NCBI GenBank assembly: GCA_017311185.1
Contig: JAESUZ010000134.1
Location: forward strand, 1,142,001-1,206,000
DNA: 64,000 nucleotides
Reading direction: 5' to 3'
From: Proteles cristata cristata
Taxonomy: Eukaryota > Chordata > Mammalia > Carnivora > Hyaenidae
Positions 1-11,089 of the stretch are shown here, piece by piece. Position 1 is the stretch's first letter; each line of letters starts with the position of its first letter. The position numbers and the translations under genes are program-made. The notes below the pieces were generated by a model. It was not told the origin of the DNA. It saw only the letters and a program-made list of their open reading frames with translations, and searched no databases.

Positions 1-802
1 CACATTTTTTAAGTAGCCATTTTTAAAGTAGCAGACACATGGTACTATGCAAATATTAATTTAGGTGGACTGTTGAGTCAACTATTACAGAACTTTCAGT
101 TGGGTAATTTTTTTTCCCTTTTTGTTGTAAACTATGGAATATGTCACACTTTATTAAAGGTAAATGTTGACTGAGATGCTAGTATTATCTTAGGAACATT
201 TAAATCAATTTTTGATAGTAAGTAGAGGAGATTGCAATTAGTCTTGTTTAGAATACTTTAGGACTAAAAATCTTTCTTTAGGTATCATGTTCTATTCACT
301 TTTTATTACTAAATAGGCATAGCAACAACTTACAATCTTTTCAAATGAACATATGAGAAACTCAATGACTTATACCATCATGTATCAATTATTTCATTTT
401 ATTTCACTCTAGCTTTTCTTAAGGTATGGTTGACTAAAGGCATATTTAGATTGTACAATCTGATTTTTAAAAGGTGTACATTATGATGATTTAATATACA
501 TATACATTTTAAATGCAATCAAGTTAACACATCCATCCATTAGCTCACCTCACATAGTTACCTTTTTCTTTTCTTTTCTTTTTTTTTTTGGTGAAAATAT
601 TTAAGGTCTAATCTCCTAGAAAATCTCAAGTATATATCAGCTCTTAGTAAAATACATTTCAATGTTTTCCTAGAGTGTGCCAATATATGACCTCCTGTGT
701 AGTGATTCATTATGAAGAAAAATTAGGAAATAATATAAAAAAGGAATCTGAACAGATCCAGTAAATAGCTAAGTCTTTGCAATCCTTTTCCAGTTTCCTT
801 GC
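1..802. other. AT-rich DNA, no gene seen
   Basis: No reading frame of note and no repeat family recognised. A short pyrimidine run of CTTTT units grading into poly-T lies near 568-590. Probably single-copy intergenic or intronic sequence. Confidence 0.5.
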
Positions 803-817
803 TGCACCATTTTCTTT

Positions 818-1064
818 TCTTTTTTTTTTTTCAAGTTTTTTTTAAATGTTTTATTTATTTCTAGGAGAGAGAGAGAGAGAGAGGAGACAGCGTGAGCAGG
901 GGAGGGTCAGAGAGACAGGGAGTCACAGACTGAAACAGGCTCCAGGCTCTGAGCTGGCAGTCAGCACAGCACAGAGCCCGACGCGGGGCTCGAACCCACG
1001 AACCGCGAGATCATGACCTAAATGAAAGTCGGATGCTTAACTGACTCAGCCACCCAGGCGCCCC
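818..1064 (-). mobile_element. SINEC_Fc-type CAN-SINE, young subfamily
   Basis: Reverse-oriented tRNA-derived SINE. On the + strand it runs from poly-T, through the GA-rich body, to the tRNA-like head that ends in CACCCAGGCGCCCC. A perfect 15-bp TSD (TGCACCATTTTCTTT) lies at 803-817 and 1065-1079. It carries the variant tail TTTATTTCTAGGAGAG and a head reading CCTAAATGAAAGTCGG, a derivative of the TTTCGCTTAGG subfamily. Non-autonomous and mobilised by L1. A complete copy. Confidence 0.93.
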
Positions 1065-1079
1065 TGCACCATTTTCTTT

Positions 1080-3555
1080 AAACATGTTGCCTGTAATGTC
1101 CTTTTTTGTTTGATCCCTAAAGGAATGTGGTCTCATCCATATGCCGTAGTATGGCTGGATGTTTAACCCATCACTGTTGTGTTATTAAATTGTAAGCAAA
1201 ATGTTAAATTTATTTTTGCAACAATTGGGCATGCATATTCCATTACTTTGACCTTTCTTAGATGAGACATTTTGCTGAATGGGCTGTGGGATGTGGTGAA
1301 AGCACAGCACAACCTACAATGCGGAGGAGGAAAGTGGAAGAGCAATACTGTGTGCACTGGAACGTGAAAAGCTCTAGCCATCAGAGAATAGAAAAGAACA
1401 GTTTCTTGGGGAAGGTCAACTAGAGAAAGTGTGCATGCTTAAATAGAAACCATGAAAAGTTGTTTTGGTATAATTGCATTTGCATTGTAATCCTGCTGAC
1501 TTGTTTAGTTTCGTTTTGAACCTTTAAATCCATCAAGAGCACTAAAAAAAATATTGGTCATTTGTCTTGTAAGTAACCCTTTAAAATACACTCTAAGCTT
1601 ACATTTTCCTCATGATCCTCAGATCATGAAATGTGTTGAGCCAATAAAATATAATACTTCTGATTTTTCAATACTTTCCATCTGCGGTTATTAGCTCCTT
1701 TCACTGCTAAGTTCTTGGGTTTGGCTGATGATCATCCTGCCCTAATCTAGTTCAATGCATTTCCATTTCCAAAAATGCATCCCCTTTGAGTGGATATGCA
1801 CACATCTGAAAGCACGTATGAACACACAGAGGTTTTATACCGCTTACTTAATGTGTCTTGGGTAGTTTGTTCTTCACTGAGCTGTGGTCTCTCCTTTTAT
1901 ATTTTGGTGAACCATGTCATCTCATAATGATTCACAAAAGGTGCACAAATGACAGTGCTGACCCTGTCTTAAAGTCATTAAAGAGAGAGAGCTTCATACT
2001 ACATAGTTTTAGGTTACCTGGAAATACTTTGATAGAAATGTTCCAGGATATAATAGGTAAGGATCTATAAACAATTAGGCATTGGGTAAAGTCCTCCATT
2101 ATTATAAAAGATATTATAAACACAACATTAGATTGGGAAGATTTGCAAACACTTTTATGGAAATTATCTGCAACAATCTTCTTTGGGCCTACTATGACCT
2201 CAGATGATTAGCAGAAAGTGGAAGAGTATTTGCTAACATACTATATCTGATGTGCCGCACACAAATTTTCACAGCAGCTAGGTTTTAACAGTTTATTTGT
2301 TCAATCATTCCAGATTCTAAAAAATGCAATCCTGCTGTTCCATGGGCAGGCACATATTTGAAAGCGTGCATGAACAAAGACTTTGAGAATTACTAGCCCA
2401 GGGCATGCAAATTGTCATTAGCCTATTTTACAAGGGATGTTAATCAAACATTGAGTGGAATGAAATAAAGATAATTAGCCAACAGGAATATATAGCTAGG
2501 TTTCTGGCACAAAAACAATGTAAAAAAAGATTTTAAAGGCTTAGGGTATTTTTTTTAAGTAGATAAGCAAATGTCTAAAAAAATAATACAGCAAAATCCT
2601 TTCTTTTCTGTCTAGAAATGGGCTATTTAAAGCTTATGCTTTTATTAAATGGAAAAACATTAATGAAGAACAATTTAGATCATTTGAACCCAGTTAAGAA
2701 ATGGTAATTTCTCTGGCTACTTGCTCAAACCCTGTGGGAAGGTGAGCTGACCAGCTTTTTTAGGACACTTGATTTAGTTGTTCTCATTTTCAGCCTGAGT
2801 TCTCAGATATTACTCTACAATATGTTCCCCTTTTCTCTCTCTTTTTTTTAAATAGCAACAACTTTCTCAAATATGGCAAGTGAAAATGTTTAATCTCCTT
2901 CATCCTTTTTAGCCGACCGCTCTATTCCAATTCCACAACTGCTTGTCCAGACACTGTGATGTATGTAGGGATCCGGCTTGCGTGGTCCTTTGACTTCTGG
3001 TGGCAAACGGAAATCTATACATCTATTTAAAATAAAGCCAACAATGACAACAAACATCTTCAAGTAGGCCAGTGGTGATTCTGTAGAAAGGTGTGTGTGT
3101 CGGTGTGTTCAGGTAGAATTCTAGACAGATTTCATTAAATAGAAGGAAAAGAAATATGCAATACATATCTGTTCAGTAGTATATTGATGCTTGCAGAAAA
3201 CCCTTATCAAAATTTAATGACCCTAAAGGTAGATATTGATTTTGCTTTCTCCTCAGACAATATTTCATTTGTGATATTGACTTGCCACAAATGAGTATTT
3301 GCTTAAAATACAGTATTACAATGTTATAGAGCGATCCTGTACAAGAGGCTTGCAGCCCTTTGTGCTCTGGAGAACAGAGCAGCTCAGAGTTAGCGATGAG
3401 ATGTAAAACCGAAGTCAACTCGTTCTTTTCTTTTCTTTTCTTTACAAAGGAAAAAAATATTTAGCTTAGAATTTCATTTATTATTATTTTTTTTTTTAGT
3501 GTGGGCTAGAGCTCTTAAGTGTCTTGTCAGTGTGAATTTGGATTTGGAACAGGAA
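1080..3555. other. AT-rich DNA, no gene seen
   Basis: About 2.5 kb with only short chance reading frames. I recognise no repeat family, RNA gene or conserved coding pattern here. Confidence 0.45.
3423..3443. repeat. (TTTTC)n microsatellite
   Basis: Four tandem CTTTT-type units lie in an otherwise unremarkable stretch. A simple sequence repeat with no wider significance seen. Confidence 0.8.
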
Positions 3556-3559
3556 TAGA

Positions 3560-3720
3560 TTAGCGCCTTAGGGTCTTAGACTTGTGACAAAGTGACACAA
3601 ACTGGATAGTTTATCCAACAGTAATTTAATATCTCACCTTTCTGCAGGCTAGCAGTTAAAGATCAAGGTATAGGCAGGACCATATTCCCTCTTAAGGTTC
3701 TAGGGAAAGATGGATTCTTT
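3560..3720 (-). mobile_element. MaLR-type LTR fragment (MLT-like)
   Basis: Read in reverse, the segment resembles the 3' part of MLT1-like mammalian LTRs. On the + strand it follows the usual order of a GTGACAAAGTGACACAAACTGG-type start, an AATATCTCAC-like box, then GATCAAGGTATAGGCAGGACC. It stops abruptly at the SINE beginning near 3720. Family identification is by eye only. Confidence 0.5.
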
Positions 3721-3868
3721 TTATTATTTTAATTTTTTAATTTTTTATTTATTTTTGAGAGAGAGATAGAGAGAGAGGGAGAGAGAGAGAGCATGAGCAG
3801 GGGAGGATCAGAGAGAGAAGGAGATACAGAATCTGAAACAGGCTCCAGGCTCTGAGCTGGCAGTCCCA
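3720..3868 (-). mobile_element. 5'-truncated CAN-SINE
   Basis: Contains only the 3' half of the SINE: T-rich tail, GA-rich body and the CAGGCTCCAGGCTCTGAGCTGGCAGT segment. The tRNA-like head is absent and sequence changes to unrelated DNA at about 3869. I find no convincing TSD, so the truncation could reflect a later deletion or rearrangement. Confidence 0.8.
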
Positions 3869-3899
3869 GTCTGCAATGCAATTTTTACAGTAACTATCT

Positions 3900-4615
3900 G
3901 GAGATATTTCAAATTTCATATAGGTCAGGGCACAGTCCTCCCCAATGCTGCCCCTCCCTTCAGATATCAGCTTTAAGTTCAGAGATTCTGAGGCTGCTCA
4001 CACTTCTAATGAACTGGCTATAAACTCAAAGTACCTATCACCCTTAAGATTTGATGATTTGATAGATTAACTCACAAAATTCAGGAAGGTACTATATTTA
4101 CAGTTACAAGATATAATTAGGATGAACCAAAAAGAAGAAAGAGAAGAAGACACAAAGCCTAAGGTCTGAAAGGTTCCTAAATGTGGACCTTGTGTGTCCT
4201 CACTGTGGAGTTAATACATTTCTCCTTCCCAGATATCAATGTGTCTCACACCAGGAAGCTAACAGAACCTTTGGGTTCATGTCATTATGTTGGCATAGTT
4301 GATCAGATCACTGGCCATGTGATGACACTCAATTATGAACTCCAGGAGGTTGGGCTGGTATCACTTTCCTCAAATTCCCGGCCTTCTAATCACAAGGTTG
4401 GTATTTCCAGCATGACCAGCCCTCATCTGGAAACCATCTCAGAATTTGCAGGAATCTCTTCATTAGCATAAACTCAAGTACAGCCCAAGGGACCTCTTTA
4501 CCATGAATAACAAAGACACTTCTATCATTTGAGAAGTTCCATGGGTTTCAACACTTTCTCACAAGAACCAGGGATAACAACCAACTGAATTTCTTTTTAT
4601 TATACAACACAAGGT
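3900..4615 (-). mobile_element. Ancient ERV-type LTR, probable
   Basis: The segment resembles, in reverse orientation, mammalian endogenous-retrovirus LTRs. On the + strand it has a GATTTGATAGATTAACTCACA-like start, an internal TTTACAGTTACAAGATATAATTAGGAT stretch and a CATTAGCATAAACTC segment near its right side. No intact ends or TSD were found. A 96-codon open frame at 4181-4471 lies inside it and is not a credible gene. A 61-bp part (4161-4221) recurs at 7081-7141. Confidence 0.45.
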
Positions 4616-5215
4616 AAGTGTTGAAGCTTAGCTGTTTTAAACTAGCCATACTGTACATCCTATGTCTGTACTCCACTGATGTGATCTAAGCCCTGTTAAC
4701 TACAAGCTTGGCCTTATCTGGTGCCATTGTGCTTACCCTGCTCTTTTGTGCTTTCCCGTCTCTTCCAGCAGGGTCTTCTCCTTGGTGAACATGGCCATCC
4801 TGAGGACATACTTTCTCAATTTTCTCATTCTAGCACTGGTCTATCTCCTCTCTCCCTGAATAGTAACTCTTAACTCTGAAATTAGGATTAAGGAACATTG
4901 ATTATTTTGTCCTCTACCAAAATGTAGTTCAGTTAGCTTAGTGTGATAGCCATTTGATTTCGTGGACCTGTAGACCCTTTTTTCCACAAATAGCTGCCAC
5001 AAGGTATTGTCTTGTAATAAAATGCTAATCCTTTATCAGCTAGAAGGGATAACTTTTGAAAGAGACCTGTTTCTGTGTTACATTTCCGACTGCTTAATTA
5101 CTGCTTTAATATAACCATCACTTTATTGTTGCCATTGATCTCACACAGTTATTATATAACTTTCAAAATCAAGATGTGTTTACAGAAGAAGATTGGATTC
5201 AATCTGATACATGTT
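4616..5215. other. No gene or repeat recognised
   Basis: AT-rich sequence between the LTR-like block and the next SINE. Nothing supportable was seen on either strand. Confidence 0.45.
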
Positions 5216-5230
5216 AAAATCTTGTCTTAA

Positions 5231-5439
5231 GGGGCGCCTGGGTGACTTAGTCGGTTAAGCGTCCGACTTTCGCTTAGGTCATGATCTCACGGTTCGTGGG
5301 TTCGAGCCCAGCATCGGCCTCTGTGGTGTCAGCTCAGAGCCTGGAGCCTGTTTCAGAGTCTGTGACTCCCTCTCTCTCTGACCCTCCCCTGCTCACGCTG
5401 TCTCTCTCTCTCCTAGAAATAAATAAAACATTAAAAAAA
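5231..5439 (+). mobile_element. SINEC_Fc-type CAN-SINE, young subfamily
   Basis: Complete + strand copy starting GGGGCGCCTGGGTGACTTAG, with the diagnostic GACTTTCGCTTAGGTCATG head and a CCTAGAAATAAATAAAACATT tail. A perfect 15-bp TSD (AAAATCTTGTCTTAA) lies at 5216-5230 and 5440-5454. Confidence 0.95.
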
Positions 5440-5887
5440 AAAATCTTGTCTTAAACATGTACCCGTATGTAACTTTGATTAGAAAGTCTCTAGTTTCTAG
5501 CTTTGGGGACCTTTACATATTTGCTAAAAATCCATGCAAAATGCCTGCTCTGTTCAGAAAACGTGTCTGAAAGCTTAGCCATCAAACCTCAAGTTTTCTG
5601 GAGTTGTATTCTGCTATTGGGAATGGCTATAAGAATTACAGTGTTTTTCTCCTGCCAGACATGTGCTAGAAATTTTTATTGTTGCTGCTGCTAAATGAAG
5701 ATATTTTATCATAGATTTGTTTCCCCTTATAGTAGACAGTGTTAGGGCAACATTTCCCACAATGACAAAAAGAGTATTTATTTATTTCCTTAAACGTTCA
5801 TTAATAAAATTTGTGCAATTATTATCAGAATTCTGTAGTGGAAATAAATATAATCTTGATGTACTCACCTTTGAGTTAATTTCTTTT

Positions 5888-6106
5888 TTTAAAAAAAATT
5901 AACATATATTTATTATTGAGAAACAGAGAGAGACAGAGCATGAGCAAGGGGAGGGGCAGAGAGGGCAGGGGACATAGAATCTGAAGCAGGCTCCAGGCTC
6001 TGAGCTGTCAGCCCAGAGCGTGACAGGGAGCTCAACCCAACAAACTGGTAGATCATGGCCTGAGCTGAAGTTGGATGCTTAACTGAGTAAGCCACCCAGG
6101 GGCCCC
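5888..6106 (-). mobile_element. CAN-SINE
   Basis: Reverse copy with a perfect 16-bp TSD (TGAGTTAATTTCTTTT) at 5872-5887 and 6107-6122. The body has many transitions, including a head reading CACCCAGGGGCCCC and AACAAACTGGTAGATCATGG, so it is older than the young-subfamily copies. Confidence 0.93.
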
Positions 6107-6122
6107 TGAGTTAATTTCTTTT

Positions 6123-6925
6123 ACCCAAAGTAGCTCTCTATATTTCTGGTTAATATTGATACAACATAATTTATAAAACATGAACTTTTATCTAACAGTG
6201 AGACTGACTGGTGTAGGGTCTTAAAACCTTAAAGCCACATGTTTCATGTAGTGAATTTAGCATATGTACTAATGGCACTTTCTTTTTATTAAAAGAAAAT
6301 ACAAGTTGCTGTTTGATTAAAATAAATGCAGAAATGCAGATGGGCATTCTTGCAATAATTTTGCCTTTTAACAATGACACAGAAAACATTTTATAAAAGC
6401 ATGGGTTGTCACTTAGCAGCATATTTATTTCCTCTTTTTTGTAACTGTTATAATTTTGATGAGTATTCTTTGAGTAAGAGAACTGATCATGAGGTTTAGT
6501 AAGAATGAAAGTAGGGGAAAATGATTTTGATTTTAGGATACAGTAAAACTAAGACATTAAACATGAAGGCTTCAAAAAATGAAAGAATTTTGGCTTAAGT
6601 AGTAGAATTCAGCTGATAAAAGTTATGGAAATTTATATTGTAGAACATTTTCTAGGTGTGCAATAAGTCATCTCCAAAAATGGGAATAGTAATAAAGAGC
6701 TAATCACTTGGTGTTAGTAAAAAGACAACTTTATTACAAGAGTCATAAAATATAGGATAATATTAATTGCCACAGGCAGCACCAATTTATCTTGCAGGAC
6801 TTAAAGGTACAGAAGGATATCAAAAAGAAAGAGTCAGAGGTTTTAATGTGATGTTGAGAGTGATGAGAGAGCTGGTATTCTGCCTGGAAATTAACTAAGT
6901 GAGTAATTTAAACTACAGACATAAC
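6123..6925. other. No gene or repeat recognised
   Basis: AT-rich and non-repetitive by eye. The 76-codon reverse frame at 6192-6422 has no recognisable protein features. Confidence 0.45.
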
Positions 6926-6929
6926 AAAT

Positions 6930-7070
6930 ACCCGTGATAGTCTAGGCTCTATGCAAGTTGTGGGGAATATAGTGGTAAACAAAAATAAGCCTCATCCCTG
7001 CTTTCAGGAAACATACAAATTAGTGGGGAAGATTAATGCTATTCACATATTTAAAAAATGAACTCATCAG
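6930..7070 (-). mobile_element. L2 LINE 3' end fragment
   Basis: The + strand resembles the reverse complement of the L2 3' end: a CTAGGCTCTATGCAAG... stretch, a TAAACAAAAATAAGCCTCATCCCTGC stretch and ATACAAATTAGTGGGGAAGA. Ancient and strongly diverged. Confidence 0.55.
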
Positions 7071-7080
7071 TGCAAAGTAG

Positions 7081-7141
7081 AAGATCTGAGAGGGTCCTAA
7101 ATATGGAGCTTCTGTGACCTCACTCTGAAGTTAGTATATTT
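7081..7141. repeat. 61-bp diverged duplicate of 4161-4221
   Basis: Aligns without gaps to 4161-4221 with about 49 of 60 compared positions identical. Similarity stops sharply on both sides. Probably a fragment of the same LTR-like family, since the other copy lies within the block at 3900-4615. Confidence 0.6.
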
Positions 7142-8366
7142 AGTACACATGGAGGTAGTATTGAAGGTGAAAGAACATAAAACATAATACAGACCAGTGG
7201 GCTCCAAACTTTTCATTCTCTAACTCCTAAGAGAATTTTGAAAAATTATGTACCTCCTCACACATTTTTAACGTGACATCTAAATTTATTCATCTTAATT
7301 TTATGTAGTTGTAAAGACTGTTGCCTTCAGCATATGGTGAATCTTGACTAATAAAGGTGCTATATCACTTTTGTAAGTGTATTTAATGAAACCTAAAAAT
7401 CATAATTATGTGATACTCTCTTTTGCCATCAAAAAATACAAACTAGCTCTTTTATAACATTTGAAAAATGTATTTCTCTCCTTTTATATTTGAATTGATA
7501 TTTCCATTCCATGACATTTAAATATTTTTATCAAAGTATAACATATTTTATGCCTAGCATACTAAGCTACAAATACATATGTATGAAAATTTTAAAATCT
7601 TATTTTCCATGTTCACAAGATGCTAAGTGCTTAAAAATATTTTCTATGCTGACTTATCAATTCAATTAGCACTTTTATACAATTAGTTATATTATAAATT
7701 TAGAAAAGTACTTATAATATATAAAAATTAAAAAACTTATGTGAAACACATCTCGTAGCATGATCATACTTTTCCTGTGTTTTTAATGAAAAAAGAAAAG
7801 GAATCAGTAAAAGTAAATTGATTACAAAATTACTAATAGTAAATTGATCAGTCATCCAGCAAATTATGTATTGTTGTTAAATGGAGAAAGAATATATTAA
7901 ATATTTTTATGAGTAAATAATATATTGTCCGACATTACAGTATTTCATGATGTAATTTGCTTTAATAAACTTGAAAAGCACCTTATTGCATAAAAATCCT
8001 AAATCTGAAAAAAATGCATAAACTGTTGTTGGTGGACTTCATTTGATAATCTTGATAAATTTTCTGTTCCTAGGAAACATTCTGGCTACATTTAAAACAT
8101 TTTACATCATTAATCTGCACTTCTGATTTTTCTTTTGTAAATTTCCCCCATCTCATGACGAGCCCTAAAGATGAGTATTGAGTCTTCCTGCAATGAGATC
8201 ATTTAATTACCTAGGGAAGAAATGTCGTGTTTGATAGCTCTTACTGATGTTCTCTTGGCTTTCTGCTCTGTTGTGATTCTCACTCAAGAACAATTCATCT
8301 TTTGATGAGCAGTGTGGTAGAGAGAGGCTCATGCCTCCCACATTTTCATATCTGAATTTCTAACAT
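7142..8366. other. Strongly AT-rich DNA, no gene seen
   Basis: Very AT-rich. The first ~70 bp (around 7195-7265, CCAGTGGGCTCCAAACTTTT...) faintly resembles the end of a hAT-type DNA transposon, too weakly to call. Nothing else recognised. Confidence 0.4.
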
Positions 8367-8379
8367 AAAAATAGTTGAA

Positions 8380-8599
8380 GGAGTGCCTGCATTGCTCAGT
8401 CAGTTAAACATCCAACTTTGGCTCAGGTCATGATCTCAGGGTTCATGGTTTCGAGCCCCACGTCAGGCTCTGTGCTGACAGTTCAGAGCCTGGAGCCTGC
8501 TTAGGATTCTTTGTCTCTCTCTCTCTTTTCTCCTCCCCTACTCATGCTCTGTCCCTCTCTGTCTCTCAAAATTAAATAAATGTTAAAAAATATTTATTA
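8380..8599 (+). mobile_element. CAN-SINE, older copy
   Basis: Forward copy with a decayed head (GGAGTGCCTGCATTGCTCAG) and an ordinary tail. TSDs AAAAATAGTTGAA (8367-8379) and AAAAATAGTTCAA (8600-8612) differ at one base, which fits an older insertion. Confidence 0.92.
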
Positions 8600-8612
8600 A
8601 AAAATAGTTCAA

Positions 8613-9047
8613 TATACCAGTTTCATTACCTGATTGTACCCTTAACTGGAATATTTATTGCAAGAAAGTACAGGAAATTGAAAAGTTCCATGATATCTAT
8701 TGGAGACACTTCCCCCTTTATTAAGAAGCCAAAAAGTTGTTAAGCCCAGGGCAGTCCAACATAGCAATAGTTAAGGTTAACACGCATCTGTGTGTGTGCG
8801 TGTGTGCACATTCTGCACAGGGTGGGGGCGTGTTTTCTGAAAGCTGGTAGAATGGATTGGGTACTCAAGTGCTTTCTTAGTATTCTCCTCATAAACTATG
8901 AGTATGAATTTGCTTCTGAAGATGAGATCTGCAAACTGATAGCCTTAACATTATCTATGTTCAAACGTTTTCTGGAAAGTACCCCAGTTTAAGGATCACT
9001 GAGTTAGGCAGGAAATGACACCAGATCTGAGATCTGAAGGACAGGAT
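8613..9047. other. No gene or repeat recognised
   Basis: Non-repetitive by eye apart from a short TG/CG alternating run near 8788-8808. The 66-codon frame at 8792-8992 is unremarkable. Confidence 0.45.
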
Positions 9048-9065
9048 AAAAATATCCAAAAAATA

Positions 9066-9280
9066 GGGGCTCCTGGGTGGCTTATTCGGTTAAGCGTCTG
9101 ACTTTCGCTTAGGTCATGATCTCGCGGTTCGTGGGTTCGGGCCCCGCGTCGGGCTCTGTGCTGACTGCCAGCTCGGAGCCTGGAGCCCGTTTCAGTCTGT
9201 GACTCCCTCTCTCTCTGACCCTCCCCTGCTCACGCTGTCTCTCTCTCTCTCCTAGAAATAAAAAAATATATATTGTATCC
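9066..9280 (+). mobile_element. SINEC_Fc-type CAN-SINE, young subfamily
   Basis: Forward complete copy with the GACTTTCGCTTAGGTCATG head and TCCTAGAAATAAAAA tail. The target AAAAATATCCAAAAA is repeated at about 9048-9062 and 9281-9295. Close to the copies at 5231 and 40856. Confidence 0.93.
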
Positions 9281-9299
9281 AAAAATATCCAAAAATAGT

Positions 9300-9997
9300 T
9301 TGATAGTCTTTACTTTGTTACTGTATCACCTGAATAGACTGACTTGACATAACTGCTTATGTAATGATCATGTGGTCATTGTATTTCTTTTTTAAAAAAT
9401 TAATCTTATTGATCAAAATTTGATTGTGTCATTTAACTTTGAAATCCTACAATATAGTTAATATTTGTAACCCTTGTTCAAATCACAAAATCCATACTGA
9501 CCTTGCCATTCTTATAACTGAGACTAAACTTGAATATTCCTAGAATTTTGCCATACATCAGTATATATAGTAGTATTTGATGGCTACCAGGGAAAAATAA
9601 ATTCTCCAGAATTTGGAAATGGGCAAAAGCATTAGTGGGTGTTCTTTCAGCACTTAGCATTTCTACAGGACACTCTGGAGATTATATGAGGGTAGGAAGA
9701 AAGATGTATTTTTGATTGTCTTTCTATTAAGTAGGTTATTTTACAACTCTGTAGGGGTAGAAGGTAATTTGTAGAAAATTGATAGTAATGCAGTGATTCT
9801 TGTCCATAGTAATGCAAATGAATCTTCTCCTGTAGAGATATATTCATTTATGCCTAATAGAACAGATCACTCCAAACACAATGATTTATTGCCTTATAGG
9901 ATACTAACTGGTTTGCATCTATTAGCAACTTCATTTCAACATTCCTGATTGCCTGTACATAGAAATTTTTCTATGTATTTCTTAACATCTGTTTTCA
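9300..9997. other. No gene or repeat recognised
   Basis: AT-rich. Two overlapping reverse frames (9478-9660 and 9647-9847) are short and featureless. Confidence 0.45.
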
Positions 9998-10408
9998 TCT
10001 GTTCCGGCTGTCGTAACAAACCCCATTAGGCTGTGTAGCTTAAACAACCGACATTTATTTCTCACGGTTCTAGACTCTAGAAGTCTGGGATCAAGGTGCC
10101 AATAAGGTTTGGTTCTTGATGAGGGCCTTCTTCCTACTTAAGTCCTCACATTGCCTTTCCTTGAACATAAAGGCAGAGAGAGGGAGAGTGGGAGAGAGAA
10201 AAAGAGAGACGGAGGGAGGGTGGATCTATTTATCTGCCATCTCTTCTTGTTTTTTGTAAGGACATTAATCCCATCATGGCGGTTCTACCTTTTATGATTT
10301 CATCTAAATGTAATTATCTTCCAAATGCCCTACCTCCAAATACTGTTACTTTGAGGATTAGGGTTTCAATATGTAAAGTTGGACAGGACATATATAGTTA
10401 GTCCATAG
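9998..10408 (-). mobile_element. MLT1-like MaLR solo LTR
   Basis: In reverse this closely follows the MLT1 LTR layout. On the + strand: CTGTTCCGGCTGTCGTAACA, then ACATTTATTTCTCACGGTTC, GATCAAGGTGCCAATAAGG, a purine-rich patch (10172-10217), TTAATCCCATCATGGCGG, CCTACCTCCAAATACTGT and GATTAGGGTTTCAATATG, ending near GTTAGTCCATAGC. It spans most of an LTR with no internal retroviral sequence beside it. Confidence 0.8.
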
Positions 10409-10621
10409 CAATATCTAACTGGTTGCCTCATTAATTGTGTCAAATAAAGTCTTTGACATTAACCTTAACATTTTACATTTGCATTAGAGTCATATATTTT
10501 AGATTGTTTTGTGGGGTTTTTAGTTTTGTTTTTTTAATATTATGACAGAAATATCAGGGGAAGTAAGCACTAATTAGACTGTGGAACCATGTCACAAAAT
10601 ATTAACAATGGGGTATTAAAG
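10409..10621. other. Short single-copy gap
   Basis: AT-rich spacer between the MLT1-like LTR and the SINE. Nothing recognised. Confidence 0.45.
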
Positions 10622-10634
10622 TGTATCCATCATG

Positions 10635-10930
10635 GGGTGCCTGGGTAGCTCAATCCTTAAGTGACTGACTTGATTTTCAGGTTATAACCTCACAGTTCAT
10701 GAGTTCAAGCCCCACATCAAACCGTGAGATCATGACCTAAGCGAAAGTCGGACGCTTAACCGACTAAGCCACCCAGGCGCCCCTATTCAAGCCCCACATC
10801 AGACTCTGTGCTACAGTACGGAGTGTGCTTGGGATTCTCTCTCTCTCTCCCTCTTTATCTGCACCTCTCATGCTCTCTCTCTCACCCTCTCTCAAAATAA
10901 ATAAATAAATAAACTTAAAATAACTAAAAA
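10635..10930 (+). mobile_element. CAN-SINE interrupted by a SINE head
   Basis: Older forward SINE (GGGTGCCTGGGTAGCTCAAT head, tail CTCAAAATAAATAAATAAAT). Its TSDs are TGTATCCATCATG (10622-10634) and TGTATCCACCATG (10931-10943). It is split at 10719/10786 by an antisense 66-bp insertion that duplicated 16 bp of this SINE. Confidence 0.92.
10720..10785 (-). mobile_element. Tailless SINE head inside another SINE
   Basis: About 64 nt of the tRNA-like 5' head of a young-subfamily SINE, antisense, ending cleanly at the SINE 5' end (CCACCCAGGCGCCCCT on the + strand). It has no pyrimidine-rich body and no A-tail. A perfect 16-bp duplication of the host SINE (TTCAAGCCCCACATCA) flanks it at 10704-10719 and 10786-10801, so it is a genuine insertion. 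It resembles the tailless retropseudogenes described in mammals; the mechanism here is inferred. Confidence 0.9.
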
Positions 10931-11089
10931 TGTATCCACCATGACTATGATTCTTCTCAAAAAACAATTATAGCCAACTAAGTGCTACATGTATCTTTTA
11001 TTATCCTTCCTTGCAGCATTTCCCATTTATGGACCTAAGTCCTCTCTTTTATAAGCTAACTTGACAAAGGAATGAAAAGATATTCATGT

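Noticed and set aside
4181..4471. 96-codon + frame as a small gene
   Set aside because: It lies within an LTR-like repeat and has no recognisable protein features.
5231..5310. tRNA-like heads of the SINEs as functional tRNA genes
   Set aside because: They are SINE heads followed by a pyrimidine-rich body and A-rich tail, occur about 30 times, and have TSDs. None is a free-standing tRNA gene.
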